In this document: piece by piece, positions 27,547-36,085 of the stretch
How positions within the stretch are numbered: the stretch's first letter is position 1
Layout of the letters: each line of letters starts with the position of its first letter
NCBI RefSeq assembly: GCF_000008545.1
Contig: NC_000853.1
Location: 104,465 to 168,464, forward strand
Source of the DNA: Thermotoga maritima MSB8
GTDB taxonomy: Bacteria > Thermotogota > Thermotogae > Thermotogales > Thermotogaceae
Reading direction: 5' to 3'
DNA: 64,000 nt
Translations under genes and position numbers: made by a program
The notes under the pieces: generated by a model
Seen by the model: the letters and a program-made list of their open reading frames with translations, nothing else
Told to the model about the DNA's origin: nothing
Databases searched by the model: none

Positions 27547-28340
27547 GCTTCTTTCACGATCTCGTTGAGTACAGTTTCTTAAGGACAGCTTTCGTTGGGG
27601 GAATCCTGGTCGCGTCTTTATCGGGCCTTGTTTCTCCAATAGTGGTTTTTAGAAGGATGGAGTTCATAGGAGACGGAACCGCACACGCGGTCTTTGCCGG
27701 GCTTGCTGCAGCCACTCTCATCGGAGCGGATCACAGATTGATCGCCTTTGCCACGGCTCTTCTTTTCGCTTTTGCGGTGAGTCTCTTTTCTCGCTCCAGG
27801 ATCAGCGAAAGCAGTGCCATAGGCATCCTCCTTCCCTTCTTCATGGCCGTTGGAGTGGTTCTCTTTTCTGTTTCGGGAAGGTATCAGACAGATGTGATGG
27901 GGTATCTGTTCGGCGACGTGCTTCTTGTGAACAGCACCGACGTCGCGATAACGGCCGTTGTCCTTGCCCTGAGCGTGATCCTCACCGTGGTGTTCAGATG
28001 GGACATCAAGTATTTCATAGTGGATGAAAAAATGGCCAGGTTTTATGGCATAAAAACAGATCTCATCCGTTTTCTGATCACCTCGTTCATCGCTATCACC
28101 GTGGTGACGACCGTTAAAGTGGTTGGTGTGATCCTCACAGGTGCCCTTCTGATCCTTCCTGGACTCGTCTCGAAAATATTTGGAAAATCCTTCTGGTCAC
28201 TCACAACAATATCCGTCATCTTCAGCACCGGCGTTTTCTTCGCGGGGTTTCTGACCGCCTACACTCTTGACCTGCCACCAGGTCCGGTCATAGTGATCAT
28301 TGCTTTCGTTTCTTTCCTTCCAATGCTAAAATTCTCATGA
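27543..28340 (+). CDS. znuB: Zinc ABC importer permease (ZnuB-like)
   Basis: 265-residue ABC-3 family permease with about eight spans, including the family segments GDGTAHAVFAGLA (about 40) and TTVKVVGVILTGALLILPG (about 190). The TTG start sits behind GGGAGGGAG and overlaps the ATPase stop by four bases. It ends the zinc unit, though the response regulator follows with a four-base overlap and is probably on the same transcript. Confidence 0.9.
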   Translation: MSFFHDLVEYSFLRTAFVGGILVASLSGLVSPIVVFRRMEFIGDGTAHAVFAGLAAATLIGADHRLIAFATALLFAFAVSLFSRSRISESSAIGILLPFFMAVGVVLFSVSGRYQTDVMGYLFGDVLLVNSTDVAITAVVLALSVILTVVFRWDIKYFIVDEKMARFYGIKTDLIRFLITSFIAITVVTTVKVVGVILTGALLILPGLVSKIFGKSFWSLTTISVIFSTGVFFAGFLTAYTLDLPPGPVIVIIAFVSFLPMLKFS

Positions 28341-28999
28341 TGTGGAAGATAGCCGTTGTGGATGACGACAAAAATATTCTGAAAAAGGTGAGTGAAAAAC
28401 TCCAGCAGTTGGGACGGGTGAAGACCTTCCTTACAGGAGAAGATTTTTTGAACGACGAGGAAGCCTTTCATGTTGTGGTTCTGGACGTCATGCTTCCAGA
28501 CTACAGTGGTTACGAGATCTGCAGGATGATAAAAGAAACCCGACCAGAAACCTGGGTGATACTCCTAACGCTCCTTTCCGATGATGAAAGCGTTCTAAAA
28601 GGATTCGAAGCGGGGGCGGACGACTACGTGACAAAACCGTTCAACCCGGAGATTCTTCTTGCAAGAGTGAAAAGATTTCTGGAGAGGGAAAAGAAGGGAC
28701 TGTACGACTTTGGAGATCTGAAGATAGATGCCACCGGTTTTACTGTGTTTTTGAAGGGGAAAAGAATACATCTTCCCAAAAAAGAATTCGAGATATTGCT
28801 CTTTCTCGCAGAAAACGCCGGGAAAGTCGTCACGCGTGAAAAACTCCTGGAAACCTTTTGGGAAGACCCTGTCTCACCAAGGGTTGTGGACACAGTCATA
28901 AAGAGGATCAGAAAAGCCATAGAGGACGACCCAAACCGTCCTCGATATATAAAGACTATCTGGGGTGTGGGCTACATGTTCACGGGGGGAGAAAGATGA
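28337..28999 (+). CDS. OmpR-family response regulator
   Basis: 220 residues: receiver domain (about 1-118) with the acidic pocket VVDDDK, the phosphoacceptor D50 in VVLDVMLPD and K in VTKPF, then a winged helix (about 125-218) with PKKEFEILLFL and VDTVIKRIRKAI. It is paired with the downstream kinase (four-base overlap). Coupling to the zinc operon suggests a metal or envelope signal, but nothing in the sequence proves it. ATGATG gives two possible starts; no ribosome site is visible, so coupling from znuB is likely. Confidence 0.92.
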   Translation: MMWKIAVVDDDKNILKKVSEKLQQLGRVKTFLTGEDFLNDEEAFHVVVLDVMLPDYSGYEICRMIKETRPETWVILLTLLSDDESVLKGFEAGADDYVTKPFNPEILLARVKRFLEREKKGLYDFGDLKIDATGFTVFLKGKRIHLPKKEFEILLFLAENAGKVVTREKLLETFWEDPVSPRVVDTVIKRIRKAIEDDPNRPRYIKTIWGVGYMFTGGER

Positions 29000-29853
29000 T
29001 ATCTCTGAGAACCTTTCTCATCACCTTTCTTGTGAATATAGCCTTACTTGGAATCTTCTGGGGAAACAGGATGAACTTTGTGGATGTCGTTATTTTCTCT
29101 TTCTTTTCAGCGCTCTTTGTTAGTCTCGCTACTCATATTCTGGTGACCAGCAGACTGAGGAAGCTCAGAGAAGCTGTAGCCAGAAAAAGTCGATTCGAAG
29201 ATTTCCTGAACGATGAGATCACAAAACTCGCCGAAGAGGTGAATTCGGTAGTCGAAAATTCGCTGATTCAGGAAAAAGAAACGGAAAAATTGAAAGACAT
29301 CGTCACAGGTTTTGTGCACGATGTGAAATCGCTCGTATGGAATGAGGTTGAGGACGAAAATTTACAGAAGATCATAGAGGAATTCTACGAATTCGCCAAG
29401 CTCGAAGCTGGTCTTGAAAGGTTGAGAAAAGAGCCGGTTAATCTCGTCGAGCTCGTGAACGACGTGGTGGAAAAATTCCCAGGAAAAGTCATTTTCAAGT
29501 ACGATGACGTCGTGGAAGTCGAAGCTGATCCCATGAAGCTTTTCAGGGCCTTTTACAACGTGATAGAAAACGCTGTGAAGTATTCTTCAGGACCGGTGGA
29601 GGTCCACGTGAAAAAAGACAGGATCATCGTGAAAGGTCCCGGACCAGAGATCCCCTATGAGGTACGTGCAAATCTTTTTGAGAAAAAGAAAAAAAGCAAA
29701 GGTACAGGACTGGGCCTGTACCTCGCAAGGGAATTTTTCGAAATGCATGGCTTCAGAATCGCTTACAGGAGAGAAGGAAATCACAACGTTTTTGAGATTT
29801 ACACTGGATACACCGGCATGTCATCGGTAAAGTCAGAGAGAGATTCGAGATAG
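28996..29853 (+). CDS. Membrane histidine kinase with atypical catalytic motifs
   Basis: 285 residues. Two membrane spans (about 6-24 and 30-50) with almost no periplasmic loop are followed by a coiled stretch, an H-box with H108 (FVHDVKSLVW, lacking the usual proline), an N-box NVIENAVKY, and the G2 box KGTGLGLYLAREF. The G1 box, normally DNGxGI, reads VKGPGPEI, so the adenine-contacting Asp is Gly. It is the partner of the preceding regulator. The last 55 bases overlap the convergent decarboxylase gene. The near absence of an external domain suggests an intramembrane or cytoplasmic cue. Confidence 0.85.
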   Translation: MISLRTFLITFLVNIALLGIFWGNRMNFVDVVIFSFFSALFVSLATHILVTSRLRKLREAVARKSRFEDFLNDEITKLAEEVNSVVENSLIQEKETEKLKDIVTGFVHDVKSLVWNEVEDENLQKIIEEFYEFAKLEAGLERLRKEPVNLVELVNDVVEKFPGKVIFKYDDVVEVEADPMKLFRAFYNVIENAVKYSSGPVEVHVKKDRIIVKGPGPEIPYEVRANLFEKKKKSKGTGLGLYLAREFFEMHGFRIAYRREGNHNVFEIYTGYTGMSSVKSERDSR

Positions 29854-31187
29854 TTGAAGTCCACGCCGATCTTCTCCTCGTACTTCTTCCTCAAAAATTT
29901 CTTGCCTACCTCTCCCAGGATCACAGCGATGAGAAGGTCTTCGTCCGTTTCAACAAGAATTCCCAATTCTTTCCTTGTTTTGTCCAGTTCGGGTTCCAAA
30001 AGATCAGCAGGTCTGCAATCTATGGGTTTCTCATCACCAAGAATCTTTCTCATCAGTTCTGGATCGATCGGTGCGGGTGGCCTACCATAGAGTCCTTTCA
30101 CATAATTCCTCGTTTCGTTGGTTATCCGCTCGTATCTACCATAGACCACGTTGAGAAACGCCTGAACACCCACGATCTGACTCGTTGGTGTAACGAGTGG
30201 TGGATAACCGAGGTCTTTTTGGACCCTTGGAACCTCCTCGAGCACCTTATCAAGCAAGTGTTCCATCCTCTGCTCTTTCAGCTGCTTGAGAAGGTTGGAG
30301 TACATACCACCGGGAATCTGCGAGAATATGATCCTCGAATCTGGATACTTCATCCCCACATCGTACTCGATGTATTTCATTCTCACCTTCGTGAAATGAT
30401 CCACCAGAAACTTCAGCGCTTCTCTGTCAAAATCCTCTTTTCCGTTTCCTCTGAAAGCGTAATACATGGTTTCAAAAGTTGGCTGAGACGTTCCCATGGA
30501 AAACGGAGAAATAGCCGTATCGAAAAAATCCGCCCCTGCTTCGTAAGCCGCTTGATACGCAAGGGGAGCAAAGCCTGTGGTACAGTGAGAGTGGACCTCA
30601 ACGGGAACACCGAACTTCTCTTTCAAAGCCCTGACGAGTTCGTAAGCCCTTTTTGGAGTGAGAAGCCCCGCCATGTCCTTTATACAAATCGAGTCCACTC
30701 CCATATCCAGAAGTTTTCTTGCGAAGTCAAGATAGTAATCGAGAGTGTGGACAGGACTCACCGTGTAACTGATCGCTACCTGAACATGAAGACCGTGCTT
30801 TTTTGACTCTTCAATAGATTTCTGCAGGTTTCTTTCATCGTTCAGCGCATCGAAGATACGTATGATATCCAGTCCATACTCCGCCACTTTCTTTATGAAA
30901 AGCTCCACAACATCGTCCGCGTAGTGCCTGTAGCCAACGAGATTCTGTCCTCTCAGAAGCATCTGAATCTTCGTGTTCTTCAAACCCTCTCTTATCTTTT
31001 TCAACCTCTCCCATGGATTTTCGTTCAGAAATCTAACGGCGACATCGAAGGTTGCTCCTCCCCAGACTTCCATGGAGTGAAAATTCATTCTGTCGAACGC
31101 TTCGAGAGCAGGCAGCATATCTTCCGTTCTCATCCTCGTCGCGATCAGAGATTGATGTCCATCTCTTAAGGTTGTATCAACGAACAT
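29799..31187 (-). CDS. Pyruvate carboxylase subunit B / oxaloacetate decarboxylase alpha-like
   Basis: 462-residue biotin-dependent carboxyltransferase domain. TTLRDGHQSL near residue 10 and the metal-binding EVHSHCTTG at about 205 are diagnostic, and SICIKDMAGLL (about 180) contributes the catalytic lysine region. There is no C-terminal biotinyl (MKM) domain, so the biotin carrier must be another protein, encoded outside the window. It could work in oxaloacetate decarboxylation or in pyruvate or methylmalonyl transcarboxylation. The ATG follows GGAGGTG. It overlaps the upstream peptidase gene by 11 bases. Confidence 0.88.
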   Translation of the reverse strand: MFVDTTLRDGHQSLIATRMRTEDMLPALEAFDRMNFHSMEVWGGATFDVAVRFLNENPWERLKKIREGLKNTKIQMLLRGQNLVGYRHYADDVVELFIKKVAEYGLDIIRIFDALNDERNLQKSIEESKKHGLHVQVAISYTVSPVHTLDYYLDFARKLLDMGVDSICIKDMAGLLTPKRAYELVRALKEKFGVPVEVHSHCTTGFAPLAYQAAYEAGADFFDTAISPFSMGTSQPTFETMYYAFRGNGKEDFDREALKFLVDHFTKVRMKYIEYDVGMKYPDSRIIFSQIPGGMYSNLLKQLKEQRMEHLLDKVLEEVPRVQKDLGYPPLVTPTSQIVGVQAFLNVVYGRYERITNETRNYVKGLYGRPPAPIDPELMRKILGDEKPIDCRPADLLEPELDKTRKELGILVETDEDLLIAVILGEVGKKFLRKKYEEKIGVDFNYLESLSDFTDDMPVYPV

Positions 31188-32253
31188 TTTTTTCACCTCC
31201 AAGTTTTCTCAAAAGATGTACAACCAGATTCACCCTATCTTCAAATTGATCGAGTCTCGCGTATTCATCCTCGGAGTGCATCTTACCACCGGGAATACCC
31301 AGACCGTCTATGGAAGGAACGCCGTTCTGCGAGAAAAACGCCACGTCTCCTCCACCAGTTGCCCTCACAAAACTCACAGTCATTCCAATCTCTTCGGCAG
31401 ACATCTTCACAATGTTCACAAAATCAGGATCTTCTTTCATAGGAAGCCTTCTGAGTTTCAAGGTGTAAGAAACGTTCGCTTCAGGATGTACAGCAGAGAG
31501 TCGTTTCAGTGTTTCTTCGAGAAACTCGTACTCTTTGTCGTCGTAGTACCTGACATCGAAATAAACCTCTGCTTTGTCCGGTGTTACGTTGCTTTCCGCA
31601 CCGCCCTTTACGATTGTTGGATTCAGAGTAAGGTTTGGAAATCTCCCGTTCAGTGAAGTTAGTTCCACCACTTTGAAAGCCAGTTCAACGATCGCGTTGG
31701 CTCCTTCGTCCAGTCTCGAAGCGTGTCCTTTTTTTCCGCGAGCGAACAACCACAGAGAGATGATTCCCTTCCTGGAGGATATGAGCTCTCCGTTTTCTCT
31801 TCCCGGCTCGAAGGATAGACAGTGGGAACTCATACCGGCAACTTCTTTGAACACTTCTCCACTGAGCGGTGATCCCAGTTCTTCATCCACGTTTAGAACC
31901 ACACAGAGATCGGTGTCGTTCTGTTGGAGGAATCTTTTCAAAGACTCAAGAAGGATCACAACTCCTCCTTTCATGTCACAAACACCAGGACCCTTGGCGA
32001 TGTTTCCTTCTATTGTGAAAGGTCTTCTCTTCGATTCACCTTCGGGAAAGACGGTGTCGAGATGTCCTATGAGGGTAACATAAGGCGGTTTTCCACGGAA
32101 GGCCACGTAAGCGGCTTCCCTTTTTTCCACTCTGAAACCAAGGTCTTCGAGGATTTCTGTCAGAAACGACGTTCGCCTCAGCTTCCCCTCTAATGGAAGA
32201 TCGGGTCCTGTGTCGATGTTCACGAGTTTTTCGTAAATTTCGATCCACTTCAT
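31177..32253 (-). CDS. M20-family metallopeptidase (carboxypeptidase G2/ArgE-like)
   Basis: 358 residues with the dinuclear zinc site motifs GHLDTVFPE (about 79), GVCDMKGG (about 111), the catalytic NVDEELGSP (about 140) and a C-terminal HSEDEYA. A dimerisation lid lies in between. It removes an N-terminal acyl or C-terminal residue from small peptides; the sequence does not settle which. No signal peptide, so cytoplasmic. The ATG is preceded by GGAGGGA. It leads the minus-strand pair with the decarboxylase subunit. Confidence 0.88.
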   Translation of the reverse strand: MKWIEIYEKLVNIDTGPDLPLEGKLRRTSFLTEILEDLGFRVEKREAAYVAFRGKPPYVTLIGHLDTVFPEGESKRRPFTIEGNIAKGPGVCDMKGGVVILLESLKRFLQQNDTDLCVVLNVDEELGSPLSGEVFKEVAGMSSHCLSFEPGRENGELISSRKGIISLWLFARGKKGHASRLDEGANAIVELAFKVVELTSLNGRFPNLTLNPTIVKGGAESNVTPDKAEVYFDVRYYDDKEYEFLEETLKRLSAVHPEANVSYTLKLRRLPMKEDPDFVNIVKMSAEEIGMTVSFVRATGGGDVAFFSQNGVPSIDGLGIPGGKMHSEDEYARLDQFEDRVNLVVHLLRKLGGEKNVR

Positions 32254-32313
32254 TTTTATCCCTCCAACTACATTATACTATTCTTTAAGAAAACCCCGGT
32301 GAGGAGGGATGTT

Positions 32314-33468
32314 ATGTCCAGAAAAAAGGCCTTCCTATTCATCGTGCTTTTGGGGCTGGTCAGTCTCTTCGCGGACGTTACTTACGAAGGGGCAAGGAGC
32401 ATCATCGGACCGTTCATGAAGACACTGGGAGCGAGCGCCGCCGCTCTTGGATTTGCCGTAGGGCTCGGTGAACTCACAGGATATGCCTTCAGATTGATTT
32501 CGGGAATTCTGAGCGATAAAACACGAAAGTACTGGCTTTTCACCATCCTGGGATACGCGATAAATCTCTTTGCGGTACCGGCTCTCGCATTCGCAGGAAA
32601 CTGGCAGACAGCGCTTGTTCTCATCATCGCCGAAAGATTTGGGAAGGCCCTGAGAACTCCCGCAAGGGATGTCTTGCTCTCTTTCGCTTCTGAAGAAGTT
32701 GGAATGGGCAAAGGCTTTGGCATTCATGAGGCGCTAGATCAGATCGGTGCCATCTTGGGACCTCTTGCGCTCACATTCGCCCTCGCATTTGAAAAAAGCT
32801 ACAGGTTCTGCTTCTTCATTCTTCTCATACCGGCTCTCGTTGCAATGGTTCTTCTCCTCACAGCACGTATAACTTTCCCAGCTCTTCAGGAAATGAAAAA
32901 GAAGAAAGACAGTCCAGTGGATCGAAATCTGGGAAAGACTTACTGGTTCTATCTTGCCATCGTTTCTATGGTGGCCTTTGCTTTCGCTGATTTTCCCATC
33001 ATCGCATACCACATGAAGAGTTTCGAAGTCGCAAAAGATTTCTTCGTTCCTGCGACTTACTCACTCGCGATGGCCGTGGATGCGGTGGCTGCGTTGGTTT
33101 TCGGTCATTTGTTCGATAAAAAGGGTTTCGTTGCCCTGGCCTACGCGGTCCTTCTCTCTTCTTTCTTTCCCGTGCTTTCTTTTTCGAACAGTTTTCCGCT
33201 CATCTTTGCCGGAGTGATTCTCTGGGGAATCGGTATGGGAGCGCAGGAATCGATCATGAGAGCGGTTGTAGCGAAGATCGTACCTGCAGAAAAGCGTGGA
33301 TTCGCTTACGGAATGTTCTTCACCGTGTACGGTGTTTTCTGGTTCTTCGGGTCATGGATCATGGGAACGCTCTACGATATCAACCGGTTCTATTTGATAC
33401 TGTTCTCTTTCGTAATACAGTTTGCAGCGGCTCTGCTCCTTCTTAGAATGAAAAGATACGAATGGTGA
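32314..33468 (+). CDS. Major facilitator superfamily transporter
   Basis: 384-residue permease with about twelve spans. The loop after span 2 (GILSDKTRKYW) and RFGKALRTPARDVLLSFASEE are typical of a subgroup of drug or metabolite exporters. Substrate unknown. The ATG at 32314 sits behind GAGGAGGG; the earlier in-frame GTG is inside the ribosome site. It is divergent from the peptidase and followed by a hairpin. Confidence 0.87.
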   Translation: MSRKKAFLFIVLLGLVSLFADVTYEGARSIIGPFMKTLGASAAALGFAVGLGELTGYAFRLISGILSDKTRKYWLFTILGYAINLFAVPALAFAGNWQTALVLIIAERFGKALRTPARDVLLSFASEEVGMGKGFGIHEALDQIGAILGPLALTFALAFEKSYRFCFFILLIPALVAMVLLLTARITFPALQEMKKKKDSPVDRNLGKTYWFYLAIVSMVAFAFADFPIIAYHMKSFEVAKDFFVPATYSLAMAVDAVAALVFGHLFDKKGFVALAYAVLLSSFFPVLSFSNSFPLIFAGVILWGIGMGAQESIMRAVVAKIVPAEKRGFAYGMFFTVYGVFWFFGSWIMGTLYDINRFYLILFSFVIQFAAALLLLRMKRYEW

Positions 33469-33473
33469 ACCAT

Positions 33474-33498
33474 CCTGCCTCCTATGAGGTAGGGTTTT
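33474..33498 (+). terminator. Hairpin after the MFS gene / remnant right end of an IS605-type element
   Basis: CCTGCCTC and GAGGTAGG pair (one G-T) over a CTAT loop and are followed by GTTTT. It can serve as the MFS terminator. It is also the place where the right-end hairpin of the decayed TnpB element next door would lie. Confidence 0.55.
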
Positions 33499-33503
33499 CT
33501 GCT

Positions 33504-33889
33504 TCAACCCGTGATGGCTCGTAGACCCTTTTTAGGTTCCGCCGCCAGAGCACGGTCAACGGGCATGAACTCGGACGGCTCCCGCCCTACTGATAGCATC
33601 AAGCCATACCTGGCTAGATTCTTTGCAGCGTCCCTATCATGATGCGCTCCACTCTTTGGCTTCTTTATTTATGTATCCACATTCACTGCATAGCTGACTT
33701 GAGGGATAGTATCTGCTTGCTTTTATCACTTTGACCCCACAGCGCTTTGCCTTAAATGTTGAGATCTTTCACCACGATCTTTCCAGTTTGGCTTTCGCTG
33801 ACAAGATCGCGGATGATCTTGTAAAGCCAGTCGTTCTTTACTATTCTTATCACGTAGTTTTCTTTGCACGTTCTGATAAAATTCATTAT
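33504..33889 (-). pseudogene. Decayed TnpB (IS200/IS605 family), C-terminal fragment in three frames
   Basis: Three pieces in TnpB order are readable on the minus strand. Piece one (33889-33752) reads NDWLYKIIRDLV then KIVVKDLNI and stops. Piece two (33750-33637), one base out of frame, reads KRCGVKVIKASRYYPSSQ then LCSECGYINKEAKEW. Piece three (33653-33504) reads GAHHDRDAAKNLARYGL and on to KKGLRAITG. TnpB proteins end with exactly these elements: EDLNI, the CxxC zinc finger and HRDxNAA. The second CxxC pair and everything N-terminal are missing. The stretch explains the 439 bases between the MFS and flagellin-like genes. Confidence 0.85.
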
Positions 33890-33907
33890 GGAAAGGGGGG
33901 ATTTAGG

Positions 33908-34684
33908 ATGAGGGTGAACGATGTAAATTTGATGCGGTACATTCAGCAACTCAGCCTTGAAAGAAAAGCCCCCACACCGGGAAGTTTCCTCTTCAACACA
34001 GTATCTGAACTTGCCGTTCAGCAGAAATTGAGAGGACAGATAGAAGGATACAAAACGACACTTTCACAAATATACAACGGAATAGGTCTTCTGAACACGG
34101 CCAACGCGGGACTTGAAAGCATATCAACAGCGCTTCAGAGGGCAAGAGAACTCGCCGTTCAAGCTTCGAACGCTACTCTCACAGACGTAGAAAGATCCAT
34201 GATACAGAAAGAATACGAGGAGATAATGCGCGGTGTGAAAAGGATCATCCAGCAGACAACTTACAACGAACAGAGGGTGCTCGCCGGAGACGTTCGAAAC
34301 CTTGTGATCCAAACTGGACCCAATGAAGGACAGAACGTAACGGTGAACATACCAAACCTCGAAGAGACTCTCTCCGAACTGTTTGAAGTGGACCTTTCCA
34401 CCTTCGAAGGAGCACAAAGATCTCTTGAAACCATAGATCAAGCTCTGGAAAACATCTCTCAGATCAGAGGAAACGTTGGATCCTGGATGAACAGGCTGGA
34501 GTCTTCAGCAAGAAGTGTGATGAACAGCTACACGGAGCTCTTCAAAACAGAGAGTCTTTTCGAACCGAGCGTGGCAGAACTTCTCCTCGAGTCAACGAAG
34601 GAAGACATTTTGAGACAGACGGCACTGACCGGAATTCTCTTCAGAATGGAAAATGCGGGAAACGTACTCAAACTCTTGATGTAG
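33908..34684 (+). CDS. Short flagellin-family protein
   Basis: 258 residues resembling only the D0/D1 core of flagellins: GIGLLNTANAGLESISTAL and RARELAVQASNATLTD (about 60-98), and a C-terminal region with MNRLESSARSVMNSY near 197. The variable surface domain is very short and the N-terminus lacks the usual MRINHN start of main flagellins. It could be a minor filament or hook-associated component. No other motility genes are near. GGGGGGAT precedes the ATG. It is followed after one base by the hydrolase gene. Confidence 0.8.
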   Translation: MRVNDVNLMRYIQQLSLERKAPTPGSFLFNTVSELAVQQKLRGQIEGYKTTLSQIYNGIGLLNTANAGLESISTALQRARELAVQASNATLTDVERSMIQKEYEEIMRGVKRIIQQTTYNEQRVLAGDVRNLVIQTGPNEGQNVTVNIPNLEETLSELFEVDLSTFEGAQRSLETIDQALENISQIRGNVGSWMNRLESSARSVMNSYTELFKTESLFEPSVAELLLESTKEDILRQTALTGILFRMENAGNVLKLLM

Positions 34685-34685
34685 T

Positions 34686-35270
34686 ATGTTTTATTTCCCA
34701 GAAAGAGAAAAGAAAAGATTCACTTTGAAAAGGCCGGCACTTCTCATCATCGATCTTCAAAATTATTTCACCTCTCCTGACTCCCCAGCATACCTTCGGG
34801 GAGTGGAGGTTGCTATCGAAAACATCAGAAAACTGAAGATCTCCTTCGAAAGAGCGAAACTTCCCGTGATAGCCACGGTCCACGTGGGAGCGTCTCCGAT
34901 GATGAAGAAGTGGTGGGGAAACGAAGTGGATAAAAGGTGGGCCGTTCCCGTTTTTTCCGATGTTCTTCTTTTTGAAAAGAACACGTACGACGCGTTTTAT
35001 TCAACGAAACTCGAAGAGGAGCTCAGATCAAAGAGCATTAATCAGCTGATCATAACAGGTGTGATGACACATCTTTGCTGTGAAACTACAGCCCGAAGCG
35101 CTTTTGTGAGAAACTTCGAAGTGATAATGGTGGAGGACGCGCTGTGGGATAAAAACGAATGGTACCACTTCTCTTCACTGAAAAACCTGGCACATGGAGT
35201 TGCGTACATCGCTAAGACGGAGGAGATCCTGTGCGCGTTGGAATCGTTGGAGCAGGGCCAGCGGGAGTAG
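34686..35270 (+). CDS. Isochorismatase-family cysteine hydrolase
   Basis: 194 residues with the family triad: Asp in LLIIDLQNYF (about 25), a Lys near the KKWWGNEVDKRW segment (about 75) and the nucleophile Cys in GVMTHLCCETTAR (about 128; two cysteines in a row). These enzymes hydrolyse amides or vinyl ethers such as nicotinamide, N-carbamoyl compounds or isochorismate. The substrate is not evident. No ribosome site is seen, so translation is probably coupled to the flagellin-like gene. It overlaps the next gene by 40 bases. Confidence 0.83.
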   Translation: MFYFPEREKKRFTLKRPALLIIDLQNYFTSPDSPAYLRGVEVAIENIRKLKISFERAKLPVIATVHVGASPMMKKWWGNEVDKRWAVPVFSDVLLFEKNTYDAFYSTKLEEELRSKSINQLIITGVMTHLCCETTARSAFVRNFEVIMVEDALWDKNEWYHFSSLKNLAHGVAYIAKTEEILCALESLEQGQRE

Positions 35271-36085
35271 CAGCCGCTGTGTTTCTGAGGAGGTACAACG
35301 TTCACGTTACAGTGTTCGAAAAAAACAGGGTGGGAGGACTTTTGCGGAACGCCCATCTCGTTGAAAACATCCCGGTTTTGCCTCCAGCCTCCGGTGAAGA
35401 GATCTGCAAAACACTGGAGAAAAGATTATTTGAATCTGGTGCTGAACTCATATGGGAAGAAGTTGTAAAAGTGGAAAACGAAAAAATTCTGACAGAAAGA
35501 GAAATTCATTCGTTCGACTACGTGATCGTTGCAAGCGGCACGATTCCAAGGAGAATTCCAGAGTTCGAAGTATCTGAGAAGGTGGTCTATGAGTTCATCG
35601 ATCTTCCAGAATTCGAAAAACTCGCAATCTATGGAGCAGGAGACGCTGCATTCGACAGTGCTTTGAACGCTCTTGTGAGAGGAAAAGAGGTACATCTTTT
35701 CAACAGAGGCAGCAGAATCAGAGCGCTTCCCCTTCTGGTCGAGAGAGCGAAAAAATACGAGAAATTCTATTATCATGAAAGATGCCCCATCCTCAAAGTG
35801 GAAGAAGAAAGCAAAATGGTTAAACTGAAAACAGAACACGGTGTTTTCACCTTCGACGCTCTCCTTTTGTCTGTAGGCAGGCTTCCAAACACTTCTTTCG
35901 TTGAACCTGGAGAAAGAAATTTCATCGTCGGAGATGCGAGAGGTGGCTTCAGGCAGGTATCGATAGCGATGGGCAGTGCCATCGAAACAGCGATGGAGAT
36001 CCTGAGAAGAGAGGGAACAGTGTCAGCTACCCTCCCTCTGAAGGAGGGCTTGCTCAACCCAAACGGGGAGCATCAGGCCGGCTGA
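35231..36085 (+). CDS. Small FAD/NAD(P)-dependent oxidoreductase, 3' end altered by insertion
   Basis: 284 residues with the FAD Rossmann motif VGIVGAGPAGVAAAVFL at the N-terminus, a second nucleotide motif IYGAGDAAFDSALNAL (about 135-150) and the terminal FIVGDARGGFRQVSIAMGS of thioredoxin reductase-like proteins. The CxxC redox pair of thioredoxin reductase is absent, so it should pass electrons elsewhere. The natural C-terminal helix ends at about EILRREG. The last roughly 22 codons run through the end of the IS605-type element and are probably non-native. The GTG start has GGAGGAGAT upstream. Confidence 0.82.
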   Translation: MRVGIVGAGPAGVAAAVFLRRYNVHVTVFEKNRVGGLLRNAHLVENIPVLPPASGEEICKTLEKRLFESGAELIWEEVVKVENEKILTEREIHSFDYVIVASGTIPRRIPEFEVSEKVVYEFIDLPEFEKLAIYGAGDAAFDSALNALVRGKEVHLFNRGSRIRALPLLVERAKKYEKFYYHERCPILKVEEESKMVKLKTEHGVFTFDALLLSVGRLPNTSFVEPGERNFIVGDARGGFRQVSIAMGSAIETAMEILRREGTVSATLPLKEGLLNPNGEHQAG

